IMG/VR virus record: IMGVR_UViG_3300008110_000109
Span: 1-60,110 of that record
Length of the DNA stretch: 60,110 nucleotides
DNA from: a virus
Strand: one strand, 5' to 3'
The notes under the pieces were generated by a model. The model searched no databases and was not told the DNA's origin. It saw only the letters and a list, made by a program, of their open reading frames with translations. Position numbers and translations under genes: made by a program. Every line of letters starts with the position of its first letter. Position 1 is the first letter of the stretch. Shown here in pieces: positions 10,224 through 19,536 of the stretch.

Positions 10224-11651
10224 ATGCCATTGCAATTACGAAGGGGCACAAACGCCCAAAGATTAACAATAACACCGCTACAGGGTGAAATAATTTACAC
10301 TACAGATACTAAAAATCTATATGTAGGGGACGGAACAACTGTAGGGGGAACTGTCATAGCCGGTGGCGGTAGTGGCGGAAGCTACACTGACGCAGACGCT
10401 CAAGCAGCGGCAGCAGCATTGTTTACCGATGCCACGCATACAGGAATAACATTTGTCTATGACAGCGTTTTAGAAACCCTTACTGCTACAGTTACCGGTG
10501 GCGTTGATGCTGAACAGGTTCGAGATATTGCATCTTTAATGATGACCAGCGGAGCACACGCTGGAATAACATTAACCTACAGAGATGTAGATGATGCACT
10601 AGATTTTGAACTAGATCTTGATTATTTAAGGGACGAAACTTATGCATCTCTTATCAGCGGAATTCAAACTGGAATAACAGTTACTCAAGAACTCACTGGT
10701 GAAATTAATCTTGATGTTGACCTTGGAATACAAAATTTAAATGATGTAGATCTTACTGCTCCTACACCAGTAGCAGGTGATGTTCTAGCATACGATGGAA
10801 CATTTTGGGGTCCAACTCAAAAAATAGCAGCAGTAGAAGATGACCTAGCTCCAATACTAGGAGGCGCACTAGATTTAAACAATTATAATATCACAGGCAC
10901 TGGAGATATTGTTATAACAGGCACTGCTGAACTTGATGGAATTTATATTCCTCCAACTACACTAGGTGGATTAAGCATCCACACTGAGGGATCGCTAAAC
11001 GACGATTATGATCTGTTTACTATTTCCACATGGGGAGATACAGACCTTGGTGCTGGTATGGACTTCTCTAGAGCTAGAGGAACTGTTGCAAGTCCGACTA
11101 CAATACAAAATGGTGACGTTGTATGGACAATATCTTATAATGCTCTTGGTACAGTAAACTACGGTGCTGCCGCTTATACTACTGTTACTGTAGATGGCGC
11201 ACCTGGCGCAGAAGCAATTCCTGGTAGATTTAACATTTACACAGGAACAAACAGACTTGACGAATTTACCGTTGCCTTAAGCGTTGGCGCTAATGGTGAA
11301 GTTACTCTTACCAATAACACAGTTGAAGCAGGACTAGGTGCTGGAGAAGTTGACACTGGTAGTGGTGCATTAACATACCTCAAAGTAGTTTTAAATACCA
11401 GCAACCTAGGAGCAACACTGGCCACAGGTACTGCTATAGTTACTCTTACCTACGGTTCAACACAGGGTCTATTTGCTGGACAGGTATTTACAATCCAAAG
11501 CGGCACAGGAGAATTTGGTGTAGCAGCAGAGATATTATCTGTAGACAGTCTTACACAGGTAACTATGAGTGTAGATCATGCTGTTGCTGGTGCAGTTGTA
11601 TTTGGTACTACCAAAGAGTTTGCACTACCGTTGTTTGGACTTAATCCTTAA
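10224..11651 (+). CDS. Phage tail-fibre/structural protein with Mtd-N-like start
   Basis: The 475-residue protein begins with LRRGTNAQRLTITPLQGEII and NLYVGDGTT, the pattern of the N-terminal domain of phage tropism-determinant and fibre proteins. A Gly/Ser-rich linker (46-53) and beta-rich repeats follow (TGITFVYDSV, AGITLTYRDV and TGITVTQELT share a repeated TGIT-like unit spaced by about 45-50 residues). The rest is Thr-, Val- and Gly-rich, typical of trimeric fibres. An AGGAG site precedes the ATG, and two late promoter motifs lie upstream, fitting virion expression. It is the only clearly structural gene here, and it converges with the tailoring island (11-nt overlap of the 3' ends). Confidence 0.8.
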   Translation: MPLQLRRGTNAQRLTITPLQGEIIYTTDTKNLYVGDGTTVGGTVIAGGGSGGSYTDADAQAAAAALFTDATHTGITFVYDSVLETLTATVTGGVDAEQVRDIASLMMTSGAHAGITLTYRDVDDALDFELDLDYLRDETYASLISGIQTGITVTQELTGEINLDVDLGIQNLNDVDLTAPTPVAGDVLAYDGTFWGPTQKIAAVEDDLAPILGGALDLNNYNITGTGDIVITGTAELDGIYIPPTTLGGLSIHTEGSLNDDYDLFTISTWGDTDLGAGMDFSRARGTVASPTTIQNGDVVWTISYNALGTVNYGAAAYTTVTVDGAPGAEAIPGRFNIYTGTNRLDEFTVALSVGANGEVTLTNNTVEAGLGAGEVDTGSGALTYLKVVLNTSNLGATLATGTAIVTLTYGSTQGLFAGQVFTIQSGTGEFGVAAEILSVDSLTQVTMSVDHAVAGAVVFGTTKEFALPLFGLNP

Positions 11652-12234
11652 TTAGAAAATCTATATTGTTATAGAATCTAAAAGTAGCGACAGTACGATG
11701 TGCCGCATGTGGGTTGAATACTCCATGCGGCACATTTATTCTTAATAGTGCAGGTTGATTCAGCTCAAATCTATGCACTTCTTTAACCGAACTATGTTGT
11801 AATCCTCCACAGCCGTGCCACGGATAATACACTTCGGGTGCATCATCTAATCTTTCGTAAAAGAATGTTGTACTGCCTTCGCAGTTTTCCAAGGGAATGT
11901 TAACAGCAAATGTTGGATTAAACTGTGTATCCAAATCAGTGTAGTATTCTGGATTGTCCTGTGCATCTTGATGAATAAAAATAGACAAGGGATCTTCGTG
12001 ATCGGTGACAGTGATATCTTTTGGCGGAGTAGTAAAATAAATCAGTTGGTGCATCTGCAGGCCAACACTGGCAAAGTCTTTGATAAGATTGGGCATGTGA
12101 AGTTTTACTTCATCGTCAAAATGGCACCACCACCACATGTCGGGACTGTACTTACCAGCACTATAGTAAAAATCAATAAGATCTTTTTGATGTTGCTGCC
12201 AATTAGGTATATGTACGTATTTAGAATATATCAT
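11641..12234 (-). CDS. 2-oxoglutarate/Fe(II) oxygenase-like protein
   Basis: The 197-residue protein has a plausible iron triad: HQD near residues 88-90, and a distal His in NVPHGVFNPHAAHRT followed by an Arg that could bind the 2OG carboxylate. Predicted beta strands around both motifs (TFAVNIPLENC, VATFRFYNN) fit the double-stranded helix. These enzymes hydroxylate small molecules, sugars, lipids or protein side chains. It is the last gene of a long minus-strand operon and overlaps the upstream gene by four nt. The family match is by motif only. Confidence 0.65.
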   Translation of the reverse strand: MIYSKYVHIPNWQQHQKDLIDFYYSAGKYSPDMWWWCHFDDEVKLHMPNLIKDFASVGLQMHQLIYFTTPPKDITVTDHEDPLSIFIHQDAQDNPEYYTDLDTQFNPTFAVNIPLENCEGSTTFFYERLDDAPEVYYPWHGCGGLQHSSVKEVHRFELNQPALLRINVPHGVFNPHAAHRTVATFRFYNNIDFLIKD

Positions 12235-12788
12235 TCAAATGCCCATTTCTTTACAAACAAGAACATAGTAATGCGCCAGCCATCCGTACGGTTCCAGCCC
12301 GAGTGCGGAACTTGTCCATTAAACACAATCGATTCACCTACTTTGTTACCTGTTACCTTCCCGTCAATTTGTAATGCTAATAGATTAGGATCTTCGCTGG
12401 GTATAAACACACCTACAACAATATTATAAATTGAAGTTTCTGCATACGGCGGAAGATCATCACTGTCAACATGATCCGGGATAGTAGAGTTTGGACCAAT
12501 AAAATTAAACAAAGCTCTTTCGACACCCTGCATGTTTTTTAAATATTCTGTTACTGGTGCAAATTTACTTTTAACAATTTCATGTATATGATCATTGGTT
12601 CCTACCTGATCATATACGTGTAGCACAAACCAGTTAACATCGTCACGCTGTTCTTGATCTTTTAAATCTATAACTTGATCTCTTAATTCAAACCAACTGT
12701 TGGCATCGTGATTAAAACATCCTCTGGCAATGTCTGCCAGCGTACTAATCTTATGATGGTCTTTGTATTTTGTGCTTTCGATTATCAT
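12231..12788 (-). CDS. Aspartyl/asparaginyl beta-hydroxylase-like oxygenase
   Basis: The 185-residue protein has FIGPNSTIPDHVDSDD, with HVD as the His-x-Asp iron pair at about 109-111, and VPHSGWNRTDGWRITMFLFV, with the distal His and the 2OG-binding Arg. This spacing matches Asp/Asn beta-hydroxylase-type 2OG oxygenases. The target may be a protein side chain or a small amino-acid-containing molecule. It is translationally coupled on both sides by four-nt overlaps. Confidence 0.78.
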   Translation of the reverse strand: MIIESTKYKDHHKISTLADIARGCFNHDANSWFELRDQVIDLKDQEQRDDVNWFVLHVYDQVGTNDHIHEIVKSKFAPVTEYLKNMQGVERALFNFIGPNSTIPDHVDSDDLPPYAETSIYNIVVGVFIPSEDPNLLALQIDGKVTGNKVGESIVFNGQVPHSGWNRTDGWRITMFLFVKKWAFE

Positions 12789-13960
12789 GGTACTCTAAAT
12801 AAGTGTGTAAATCCTGTTTGCCTAAACCATTTCTTAATATCAGCGTCGGCTATTAGGAAATCATTTTTAAGACGATCTAACATTGTTTCATTTTCATCAA
12901 CAATCTGCATAAATCTTAAAAAGTTACTATCTATATCTTTTTGTATGCTTCGTTGATTTTCTCTAGCATGATCTAAAAAATACACTGTGTTTGAAACTAC
13001 TGCATCCATTCTAGTATCATAGTTGTCAATATACGCATATCCAGGAATACACAGATATTTATCTACTGTTTTTAAGCCACGATCCTGCAGATAATTATAT
13101 CGATCTATGCTGTCAGCTAAAATGATAGGATGTCTATTGACCACAGCTCGCCACGTTTTTTCAGTAAGAAACCTACTGTCAGTGGCAGGATAGTAGACAT
13201 GTCCTTCTGACACAATACTTAAACTAGTGTTCCAAAAGATATTTGGATCCATCCAATTAGGATCTTTGATAAACTCTTGTTTATTGATCGATCCTGTTGA
13301 CCATTCTTTGCCTGTGAGTCTGCTGTATTCTTTGGCATTGCTGTACAGGTCATCAACTGATTGATCACAGAAATTAATAAAGTGGTTGTATTCTGCATCA
13401 GAATACTTTTTCAAATGTTCTCTACACCAAGTTTTATCTTCATCAGTCCACGGAGGAAAGAAACTCCATGATCCTTTTGATAACAATTTCTTATCATAGA
13501 ATTTACTCAGCAGTCCTATTCTGTTTGGTCTTGAAGGTACTCCAGTAAGAAACAAAAATCTTCCTGCTGACGAGTTCCATGGTAGTACTTGATCTAAACG
13601 ATCTTTGTAGCTTTCCCAGACACAGCCTACACTATAGTCCCAGAATAAAATTTGATAGCCTAAATTTCTTTTGTTTAATTCTTGTTGGTATTGCTCGCAG
13701 ATGCCAGCGATAAGGTATAGATTTTTTACACCTTTTAATCTAGCATACTTTTCTACTCTGCCTAACAGGGCATAAAAGTCTTCGTTGTTTCTATACAAGA
13801 ATCCTTCGCAGAGTAATAGTCCAAATATTGTATCAACAGGCACAGCACGATCTATATCTTTGTAGATCAAATCTTCTAGTGCAGTATAAATTTTATTCTG
13901 ATCCTGTACTTCGTCATCAGTATACCAAAGTTCAAAATTAATTAGTTCCGCTTTCTTCAT
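12785..13960 (-). CDS. Putative glycosyltransferase
   Basis: The 391-residue protein contains SRFLTEKTWRAVVNRHPIIL near residues 262-281. This is the E-K-T-x-x-A and P-I/F-I-L motif typical of a family of viral and bacterial glycosyltransferases. An N-terminal Rossmann-like part (NLYLIAGICEQ, QILFWDYSVG) precedes it. A related motif occurs in the protein at 17610. The donor and acceptor are unknown. It lies between two 2OG oxygenases with four-nt overlaps on each side, so it is probably made in a fixed ratio with them. Confidence 0.6.
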   Translation of the reverse strand: MKKAELINFELWYTDDEVQDQNKIYTALEDLIYKDIDRAVPVDTIFGLLLCEGFLYRNNEDFYALLGRVEKYARLKGVKNLYLIAGICEQYQQELNKRNLGYQILFWDYSVGCVWESYKDRLDQVLPWNSSAGRFLFLTGVPSRPNRIGLLSKFYDKKLLSKGSWSFFPPWTDEDKTWCREHLKKYSDAEYNHFINFCDQSVDDLYSNAKEYSRLTGKEWSTGSINKQEFIKDPNWMDPNIFWNTSLSIVSEGHVYYPATDSRFLTEKTWRAVVNRHPIILADSIDRYNYLQDRGLKTVDKYLCIPGYAYIDNYDTRMDAVVSNTVYFLDHARENQRSIQKDIDSNFLRFMQIVDENETMLDRLKNDFLIADADIKKWFRQTGFTHLFRVP

Positions 13961-14460
13961 TCTATATACCCTGTTATCTGTAACGTATAACGATCTATGT
14001 GACCTAGGTTAGCAGCCATATGCGGTGTAGTACCAGTCCAGAAGAACCAGTCACCTGCTCTCCACTTTATATGAGAATCATTGGCAACTTCTGAAATGTG
14101 CCCAGGCGCCCAATCTTCTAGAAATACTATTATCCTACAAACGTCTGAAATAGCCAGTGTCGGATTAGTCTTAAGAAAGTAAGCATATTGATCTGTATGA
14201 TAAGGAAGAATCATTCCAGGCAGCATTTTTTGAATTGCAAACAGCGGATTCTTTACTCTAAAGAAAAACTTTTTAAAGTATTCTTCTTTGTCAGAATCAA
14301 TGCCTTTGTGTATGTGCGCTATAATTGATTCGTGTTTATATCTATTGTAGTCTTCTGTGTCTACAAACTGGAACCCTGTGAGAGGAGCATAGTGGGCTTC
14401 GTAGACTAATTCTCTATGCCAATTATTAAACTGACCTAACTCTACGTTGCCCTGTATCAT
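13957..14460 (-). CDS. 2-oxoglutarate/Fe(II) oxygenase-like protein
   Basis: The 167-residue protein has the HxD pair in LPYHTDQYAYF (about 86-88), a strand ending in the GH of DWAPGH, then WRAGDWFFWTGTTPHMAANL, containing the distal His, and an Arg in HIDRYTLQITG. This arrangement (YxxD, GDxxxW, H-x-A-x-N) recurs in the proteins at 18937 and 26702, so the three are paralogs. They resemble small cupin-type 2OG hydroxylases. The substrate is unknown. Coupled by four-nt overlaps. Confidence 0.75.
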   Translation of the reverse strand: MIQGNVELGQFNNWHRELVYEAHYAPLTGFQFVDTEDYNRYKHESIIAHIHKGIDSDKEEYFKKFFFRVKNPLFAIQKMLPGMILPYHTDQYAYFLKTNPTLAISDVCRIIVFLEDWAPGHISEVANDSHIKWRAGDWFFWTGTTPHMAANLGHIDRYTLQITGYIE

Positions 14461-15590
14461 TCACTCCAGCCTTCTTCCCAAACTTGAGGACCTTTCTTTG
14501 GCACAGCAAAATTAAGATACATCTCAACTTTTTCTAAATCGTCTTTTGATTTAAGACTTACTAGCTCATTGGCAAAGTGTAATTCAACACCGTTGTCTAT
14601 GGCAATTTGCAATAGTTCACTGCGTCTAGCTACATCATCTGTAAGACTATACATACTGCAAAGAACAATGCCGTCCGGTCTTTCTTTGATGTAGTGTTCT
14701 AATGCTGGCATCCAATCCATGTGTTCGTTTTCAAATTCATAGCTGGTGTACGAAATCTTGTTCTTTTGGCAGTAGGGTTCGATGATAGCACGTTGCATGG
14801 GCAAAGGTATGTCCTTGCTGAACTTACTGTTCCATCCTGCGTAGGTAATAAAACTCTTACCAGTATAGTCCATGGTCTGTGCAACTTCGTGGTCTCCAGG
14901 CAGACGCATAAAACCACCCGGCAGTCTACGACCCCATTCTTCACCTTCAATAAGAATACGCATGTCAAGACTTACTCTAGTATAGCCTTCTTCATTGTTT
15001 ACATTACCATGTAGATGTTCCTGAAAAAACAAATGACTCTGTCCAGGTTTAAGTGTCACTGGCCATGCGTGTTTTAAACATTCGTCTTCAAACTTTTCTA
15101 GGCTCCATTTTTCAGCTAGGACCTGTTTGGTTATTTCTCTGCTGATATCTAGATCCATGATCCACATAGTGTTAGTGCCACGAGCTTCAGTAAATGGTGT
15201 CCATATAGTTCTACAGCCACGACCATTGCCTACAAAGATGCCTTGATGAAACTGTAGTCTACGTCCTACTTTAGCTTGATGCGGGATCACAACTCGTAGT
15301 GTGCCCTGCCTCTGTATAAGAAATCGCTTGTTATTAATTCTCGAAGGAACGTATTCCGAAACAAATTTGTCAAACAGTTCCATAAAGTCTTTTCTACTAC
15401 AGGCATTTTGTACATGCTGACTCATTTTTACTATTTCGGCAGGGGACAGCACTTCATGAATTGTTTCTAGCTCTTTGACCTGCGGAGCTACTTCTTGTAC
15501 AACACTGAGTGCCCACTTCGGCCAATTATACTTTTCTAAATCGTAATCTAATGTATTATTATCCCAATGCTCGTGTATTTTACTTAACAT
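14457..15590 (-). CDS. Fused 2OG-oxygenase and sporadic-carbohydrate-cluster protein
   Basis: The 377-residue protein appears to have two domains. Residues about 90-225 contain FHQGIFVGNGRGCRT and a distal HLHGNVN...TRVSLDMRI, resembling the 2OG-Fe(II) oxygenase of the sporadic carbohydrate cluster. Residues about 245-350 (FITYAGWNSKFSKDIPLPMQ, DGIVLCSMYSL, LHFANE) resemble the LIC12192-type protein of the same cluster. In bacteria these are usually separate neighbouring genes tied to surface-polysaccharide synthesis. The fusion supports a carbohydrate product for this operon. Domain assignment is from memory of the families. Confidence 0.65.
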   Translation of the reverse strand: MLSKIHEHWDNNTLDYDLEKYNWPKWALSVVQEVAPQVKELETIHEVLSPAEIVKMSQHVQNACSRKDFMELFDKFVSEYVPSRINNKRFLIQRQGTLRVVIPHQAKVGRRLQFHQGIFVGNGRGCRTIWTPFTEARGTNTMWIMDLDISREITKQVLAEKWSLEKFEDECLKHAWPVTLKPGQSHLFFQEHLHGNVNNEEGYTRVSLDMRILIEGEEWGRRLPGGFMRLPGDHEVAQTMDYTGKSFITYAGWNSKFSKDIPLPMQRAIIEPYCQKNKISYTSYEFENEHMDWMPALEHYIKERPDGIVLCSMYSLTDDVARRSELLQIAIDNGVELHFANELVSLKSKDDLEKVEMYLNFAVPKKGPQVWEEGWSE

Positions 15591-15602
15591 CTACTTTCCC
15601 CT

Positions 15603-16658
15603 TTAAAAATAACTTTCTAATGTTCCTTTTCTCTTAACATCTAATGTTTGGCAGTGGAATCCGCCGCTCATAGTTCTAGCCTGACGGCAAGGTAATCCTA
15701 TGGTGTCTATGCCATACTTCTTAAGTTCTTTCATCATAGGACCTTGATTCTCGTCAATGATTACTAGATCTTTGTTTACACTCAGCATGTTCATGCCAAT
15801 CCACGGACTGCACGGAGGAATGCCGCCTGGCAGATTAGCCGGAGGTGTAACCATCATTTCTGGTGTGACCCAGATCTTATCCCAGTCTTTAAATATCTGT
15901 GGATAGTGATCAGGGCGAAGTCTAGCAGCGTTAAAGGCCACTAGTCCTGGACGTAACGGAATAACTGTAGAATCAAAGTGTGCAAAGAAGTAAAAGCCTT
16001 CTGCTAGATGCAGGTTGTATCCTCTAGGTTCTAATATGCTTTTGAGCCATTTGTATCCCCAAAGTGTTCCACTGTTTGAAACTTGGTACAATAGGTCTTT
16101 GCCTAGACGCACAATGTTAGGCGCTTCAAATACAATTTCTTTATCTAGTGTAGTAGGAGATTTAAGATCTTCAGTTTGATAAAGGTCGTCAAGCAGTATC
16201 GGTTTAGGGCCATTGATCCACTCAACTCCTTCTTCTACTTGTTGGTAGAGATAGTTGTAGTATGCTCTAGTCTCATACTGACGAGCCCGCATAGGACTAG
16301 GAGTTTCAATAATGATGTTGTCTAACGGCAACAACAAGTCTCTAGGACAAAATGTATACCATCCTGTGGTTTCCCAATCTGGGCTGGAGAATTTCTTGTT
16401 ATGATCAACACTGTGCGGTCTGTGTACTTTGATACCTAAACTGGTCAGTGTGTCTGCTAGGATTTGCAAATCCTCGTTACACTCATCGATAATACGTTGT
16501 TCATGTGGACCTTGAAGATGCTGGAGTTCTTCAAGAGTGTACTCTGCGTAACTAAATGCCTGTACGCTTTTATTCATAGTTGGAAGTACAGAATTATCTG
16601 CTGTACCTACAATAATTTCTTCTAACTGATCCCAATCGTTGTGCGAACTAACTGCCAT
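15603..16658 (-). CDS. Amidinotransferase (glycine/inosamine amidinotransferase family)
   Basis: The 351-residue protein shows family blocks: FCPRDLLL near 103, IVFEAPNIVRLGKDLLYQVS near 178, HFDSTVIPLRPG near 232, and SGGFHCQTLDVKR at the C terminus with catalytic Cys336. These enzymes move an amidino group from arginine to an amine, as in creatine or streptomycin biosynthesis (StrB1). Length matches the family. It overlaps the PLP aminotransferase gene by 11 nt; the aminotransferase could make the amine it uses. This suggests a guanidino-modified sugar or cyclitol, which is inference. Confidence 0.85.
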   Translation of the reverse strand: MAVSSHNDWDQLEEIIVGTADNSVLPTMNKSVQAFSYAEYTLEELQHLQGPHEQRIIDECNEDLQILADTLTSLGIKVHRPHSVDHNKKFSSPDWETTGWYTFCPRDLLLPLDNIIIETPSPMRARQYETRAYYNYLYQQVEEGVEWINGPKPILLDDLYQTEDLKSPTTLDKEIVFEAPNIVRLGKDLLYQVSNSGTLWGYKWLKSILEPRGYNLHLAEGFYFFAHFDSTVIPLRPGLVAFNAARLRPDHYPQIFKDWDKIWVTPEMMVTPPANLPGGIPPCSPWIGMNMLSVNKDLVIIDENQGPMMKELKKYGIDTIGLPCRQARTMSGGFHCQTLDVKRKGTLESYF

Positions 16659-17568
16659 TTTTTATCCTTTGTAATTCTGCTTTAAATTCATCTACTGTTA
16701 AATGCAAGTATCTGTGTAGACCTAGTCTATTCTTATCACCACCTCTACTATATGCTTGCCACTCTGCACCACCTAATCCAAACAATACTGTTTGACTAGG
16801 TTCAACTTCTAAAATATTACAAAACTCAATCTGCTGATCCTTGTATTTGTTTACAATGTAATCAGAGTTGTATAATTTTAAAAATTCTAATCCTAATCTT
16901 GCACCAATCCTATTAGTATAGTTGCTTTTGTTATAGACAAACAATACATCATCATCGTCTGTCCTTGTAAACCGCATACCAACCCTTGCATGAGCTAGAG
17001 GAAAAATCTTACTTAAACCAAAAGTAATATCAGTTATACATTTATAGGAAAAATCAAAATCAATTCCGTGACTCACAGAATAGTATGCACAGTCTACTAA
17101 CACAGGAACATTCAATTCTTCACAGACTTTGAGTAAGTCATCATGACTGACATGTTTGTTCCCAGTGTCGCTAAACGGCAGACTTATTACTACTGCGTCA
17201 TTGGTTTCTATATCTAGATCTTCAATGAACTTCCAATTGGGCCAGCTGTTGCGCCAGGCCAATTGATGATACATATATTCTGATCTAAAACATCTAAATC
17301 TTCTAGTGTTATTTTTAATATAGAATTTATCAAATGCTTCACTAGTGCCCTGCGAAAATACCACATGTGGGAATTCGTCTAGCGCCTTAATAGTGTGCAG
17401 TTTGGATTCAGTGATCCAGGTTTTATAGTAGTTACAGAAATCGTATACTACTTGTTCGTCGGCAAGTACGTCAGTTAACGATAGATTGATACTGTCCAAT
17501 GTTTCCATTGTACAGGGATCTTTTAAGTATGACGAATTGCCAAAAGGAAGTTGATATCTTGTGCTCAT
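16648..17568 (-). CDS. PLP-dependent aminotransferase-like protein (fold type I)
   Basis: The 306-residue protein contains VPVLVDCAYYSVSHG, with the Asp that contacts the pyridine nitrogen, and ITFGLSKIFPLAHARVGMRF, with the Schiff-base Lys and a following Arg, as in histidinol-phosphate and class I/II aminotransferases. It is shorter than the usual 350-400 residues, mostly at the N terminus, so the substrate-binding part is reduced. The gene directly precedes the amidinotransferase in transcription order. A TAAATA late motif lies 14 nt upstream of the ATG. Confidence 0.75.
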   Translation of the reverse strand: MSTRYQLPFGNSSYLKDPCTMETLDSINLSLTDVLADEQVVYDFCNYYKTWITESKLHTIKALDEFPHVVFSQGTSEAFDKFYIKNNTRRFRCFRSEYMYHQLAWRNSWPNWKFIEDLDIETNDAVVISLPFSDTGNKHVSHDDLLKVCEELNVPVLVDCAYYSVSHGIDFDFSYKCITDITFGLSKIFPLAHARVGMRFTRTDDDDVLFVYNKSNYTNRIGARLGLEFLKLYNSDYIVNKYKDQQIEFCNILEVEPSQTVLFGLGGAEWQAYSRGGDKNRLGLHRYLHLTVDEFKAELQRIKNGS

Positions 17569-17582
17569 AGTTTACCCCGAGT

Positions 17583-17590
17583 ATTTAGCG
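17583..17590 (-). promoter_or_regulatory. Late promoter motif
   Basis: On the minus strand GCTAAATA ends 14 nt before the ATG at 17568. It matches the NNTAAATA pattern in front of other genes of the island, but it is weak alone. Confidence 0.35.
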
Positions 17591-17609
17591 GGTACTTTCT
17601 ATGGCATCC

Positions 17610-18944
17610 TCAATTTACGATTTGCATAGTGCCAATATTATTCACATGGTTAAAATTGTGTTCTATAATTGGCTGCATTTTATTATACAGCTCTTGTAGC
17701 TCATTAATTGACATTTTATCAATAGTGTCAATGAGTTTAAGAATAGCCAAAAGGCGCTGTTCGTGATCTTCAATTTGGTCGTAGCTCTCGTCCCAAAACT
17801 CTCCAAAAGTTTTGAACCCTAGTTTTTGCAAGTATTCTAAACTATGCGGGCCTGCTACTAGAATAAAAGGCCTGCCGCATTTAATAGCGTTAAATGTTTT
17901 TTCGCCTATCACTGATGTTGGCCTAAAGAATTCTGATTCGCAGACTACTGCACAAAATGCTTGACTATACACAGTAACTGGAATATCTAGTCCCATTGGA
18001 CAGTTGTGCATATTAGTAAATTCGTAGTTTGGAACAGTATGTCGTTCTCTGGCAACGTCTGTGGCATTAAACTCAATGTCAACTACTAACGGAGAATGAT
18101 CTTTAATAAACTGATCTCCTAATAGTAAGCTGTTCCAAATTGTAGGTTCACTTTCTTTCCATTGTTTAATATCAAAGTACGTTTGACAATTTTCTATAGA
18201 TGATAGGAATGCCCAGGAACAGGCTGCGCTACGATTGCACAGGAAAGTTTGGACTATCTGTCTATATGTTGTATATCTCCATGCCAGCGAAATAAATTTG
18301 TTCTTTATCAACGCTGAATCAAAATATACTGTCCATTCTTTATTGTAGCCAAAGCTATCAGTTGTAGAGCCAACAAGACTAGGCAAGAAAAAATTACGTG
18401 TATGTATTTTAAATTTAGGGTATAGTTGTTGGCAGTATTTAGAATTATTGTAGTCTAACACATAGCAGTTTACATTGATAAGATTGTTGTTAGCTATAAA
18501 TTTATCTATGCTGTCAAATTCAAAGCATCTTAATTTTTCTAAACATTCTTGAGTGCTAGGAAAGTCAAACACTATACCCTCATCTTCTATCCAAAGGTTT
18601 ATATAAAATTGCTTGCTTGCAGGACCTTGATAGAACAGGGGAACTTCATAGATGTAAATGTCTAGTCCTTCGCGATTAAGGAATTCTCTAGTAGCATCAT
18701 CATAGATAGTTTTTTCAAGTTGAATAATATTCCCATCAACATGCGCCATAAGCATGTTTCTTGATTCGTTATACAATTCTGTTTTAGAAAACTGAGATTC
18801 AAAATATTCAAAGAATGAATAACCTTGATGATCCTGCGGTGTTATAATAGATAGGTCTTCTAAAATTATTTTAGACACACCCCGAAATCTTTGATAGACA
18901 ATGCCAAAAAATGTATCATTGTCTTTGGCAATAATATTAGACAT
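17610..18944 (-). CDS. Putative glycosyltransferase
   Basis: The 444-residue protein ends with a clear signature: SVIGEKTFNAIKCGRPFILV, LEYLQKLGFKTFGEFWDESYD and a helical tail (about 350-444). The pattern E-K-T-x-x-A-I-x-x-G-x-P-F-I-L plus GF-x-TF-x-x-fwDE-x-YD marks a viral glycosyltransferase-like family. The N-terminal half is divergent, with strands and Asp-rich loops. It overlaps the upstream oxygenase by eight nt. Related to the protein at 12785. Confidence 0.62.
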   Translation of the reverse strand: MSNIIAKDNDTFFGIVYQRFRGVSKIILEDLSIITPQDHQGYSFFEYFESQFSKTELYNESRNMLMAHVDGNIIQLEKTIYDDATREFLNREGLDIYIYEVPLFYQGPASKQFYINLWIEDEGIVFDFPSTQECLEKLRCFEFDSIDKFIANNNLINVNCYVLDYNNSKYCQQLYPKFKIHTRNFFLPSLVGSTTDSFGYNKEWTVYFDSALIKNKFISLAWRYTTYRQIVQTFLCNRSAACSWAFLSSIENCQTYFDIKQWKESEPTIWNSLLLGDQFIKDHSPLVVDIEFNATDVARERHTVPNYEFTNMHNCPMGLDIPVTVYSQAFCAVVCESEFFRPTSVIGEKTFNAIKCGRPFILVAGPHSLEYLQKLGFKTFGEFWDESYDQIEDHEQRLLAILKLIDTIDKMSINELQELYNKMQPIIEHNFNHVNNIGTMQIVN

Positions 18945-19536
18945 CTAGATATGTAATTTGAAAGCAGACTAAATTTGAAAGTCCAAAGTTTCCAGCACCG
19001 TGCCACATGTCTCCCTGCCAAGTGTAGACATCGCCTTTTTTCCAATGCCCTATTACATCATTGCCTAGCTGAATAGTTTGACCAAAATTCCAGTCCGTTA
19101 TCATAATAGCAGCTCGTTTAATCTTACCATAGTCAGCTTGATTGATGTTTTGAAATTTTACAAATGCAGAAAAACTATCATAGTGCCACATAAGGCAGCA
19201 CCCCGGAGTAAGTTTTAACAGGGTGCAGTGATGTTTTGTATGTGCAAATTTATCTGCAAATCGCTTAAGGTCTCCGTGCAGTCTAGGAGTTATGTCCATA
19301 TAGTGTCTAGTACACTCTTTGGTTACACCATTATCTAAATATAGATCTTCTAGTGCAATTTTCTTTTCAGTAGAAAATACTTCCCAAGCATCATCTTTAG
19401 GAACTTCGTCGATCATGAAAGTTTCTTTCCAATCAGCAGTTAGCTCATGTTCGTTAATAGTAATATCAAAATGGTATTTGTCATATGTTCCGTCACGCCA
19501 ATTAACGAAACTAGGTAGTTGTGTTATATCAGTCAC
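18937..19536 (-). CDS. 2-oxoglutarate/Fe(II) oxygenase-like protein
   Basis: The 199-residue protein has CCLMWHYDSFSAF, with HYD as the metal pair, then GHWKKGDVYTWQGDMWHGAGN, with the distal His, and a late hydrophobic strand. The layout is the same as in the proteins at 13957 and 26702 (GDxYxWxxxxxHGAxN). The C-terminal Arg is replaced by a Leu/Val region (SNLVCFQITYL), so 2OG anchoring may differ. It overlaps the rSAM gene upstream by eight nt. Confidence 0.7.
   Translation of the reverse strand: MTDITQLPSFVNWRDGTYDKYHFDITINEHELTADWKETFMIDEVPKDDAWEVFSTEKKIALEDLYLDNGVTKECTRHYMDITPRLHGDLKRFADKFAHTKHHCTLLKLTPGCCLMWHYDSFSAFVKFQNINQADYGKIKRAAIMITDWNFGQTIQLGNDVIGHWKKGDVYTWQGDMWHGAGNFGLSNLVCFQITYLDV

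Noticed and set aside
14699-15014. Overlapping plus- and minus-strand frames inside the fused SCC protein gene
   Set aside because: They have no motif, promoter or ribosome-binding site and lie fully inside a well-supported gene.
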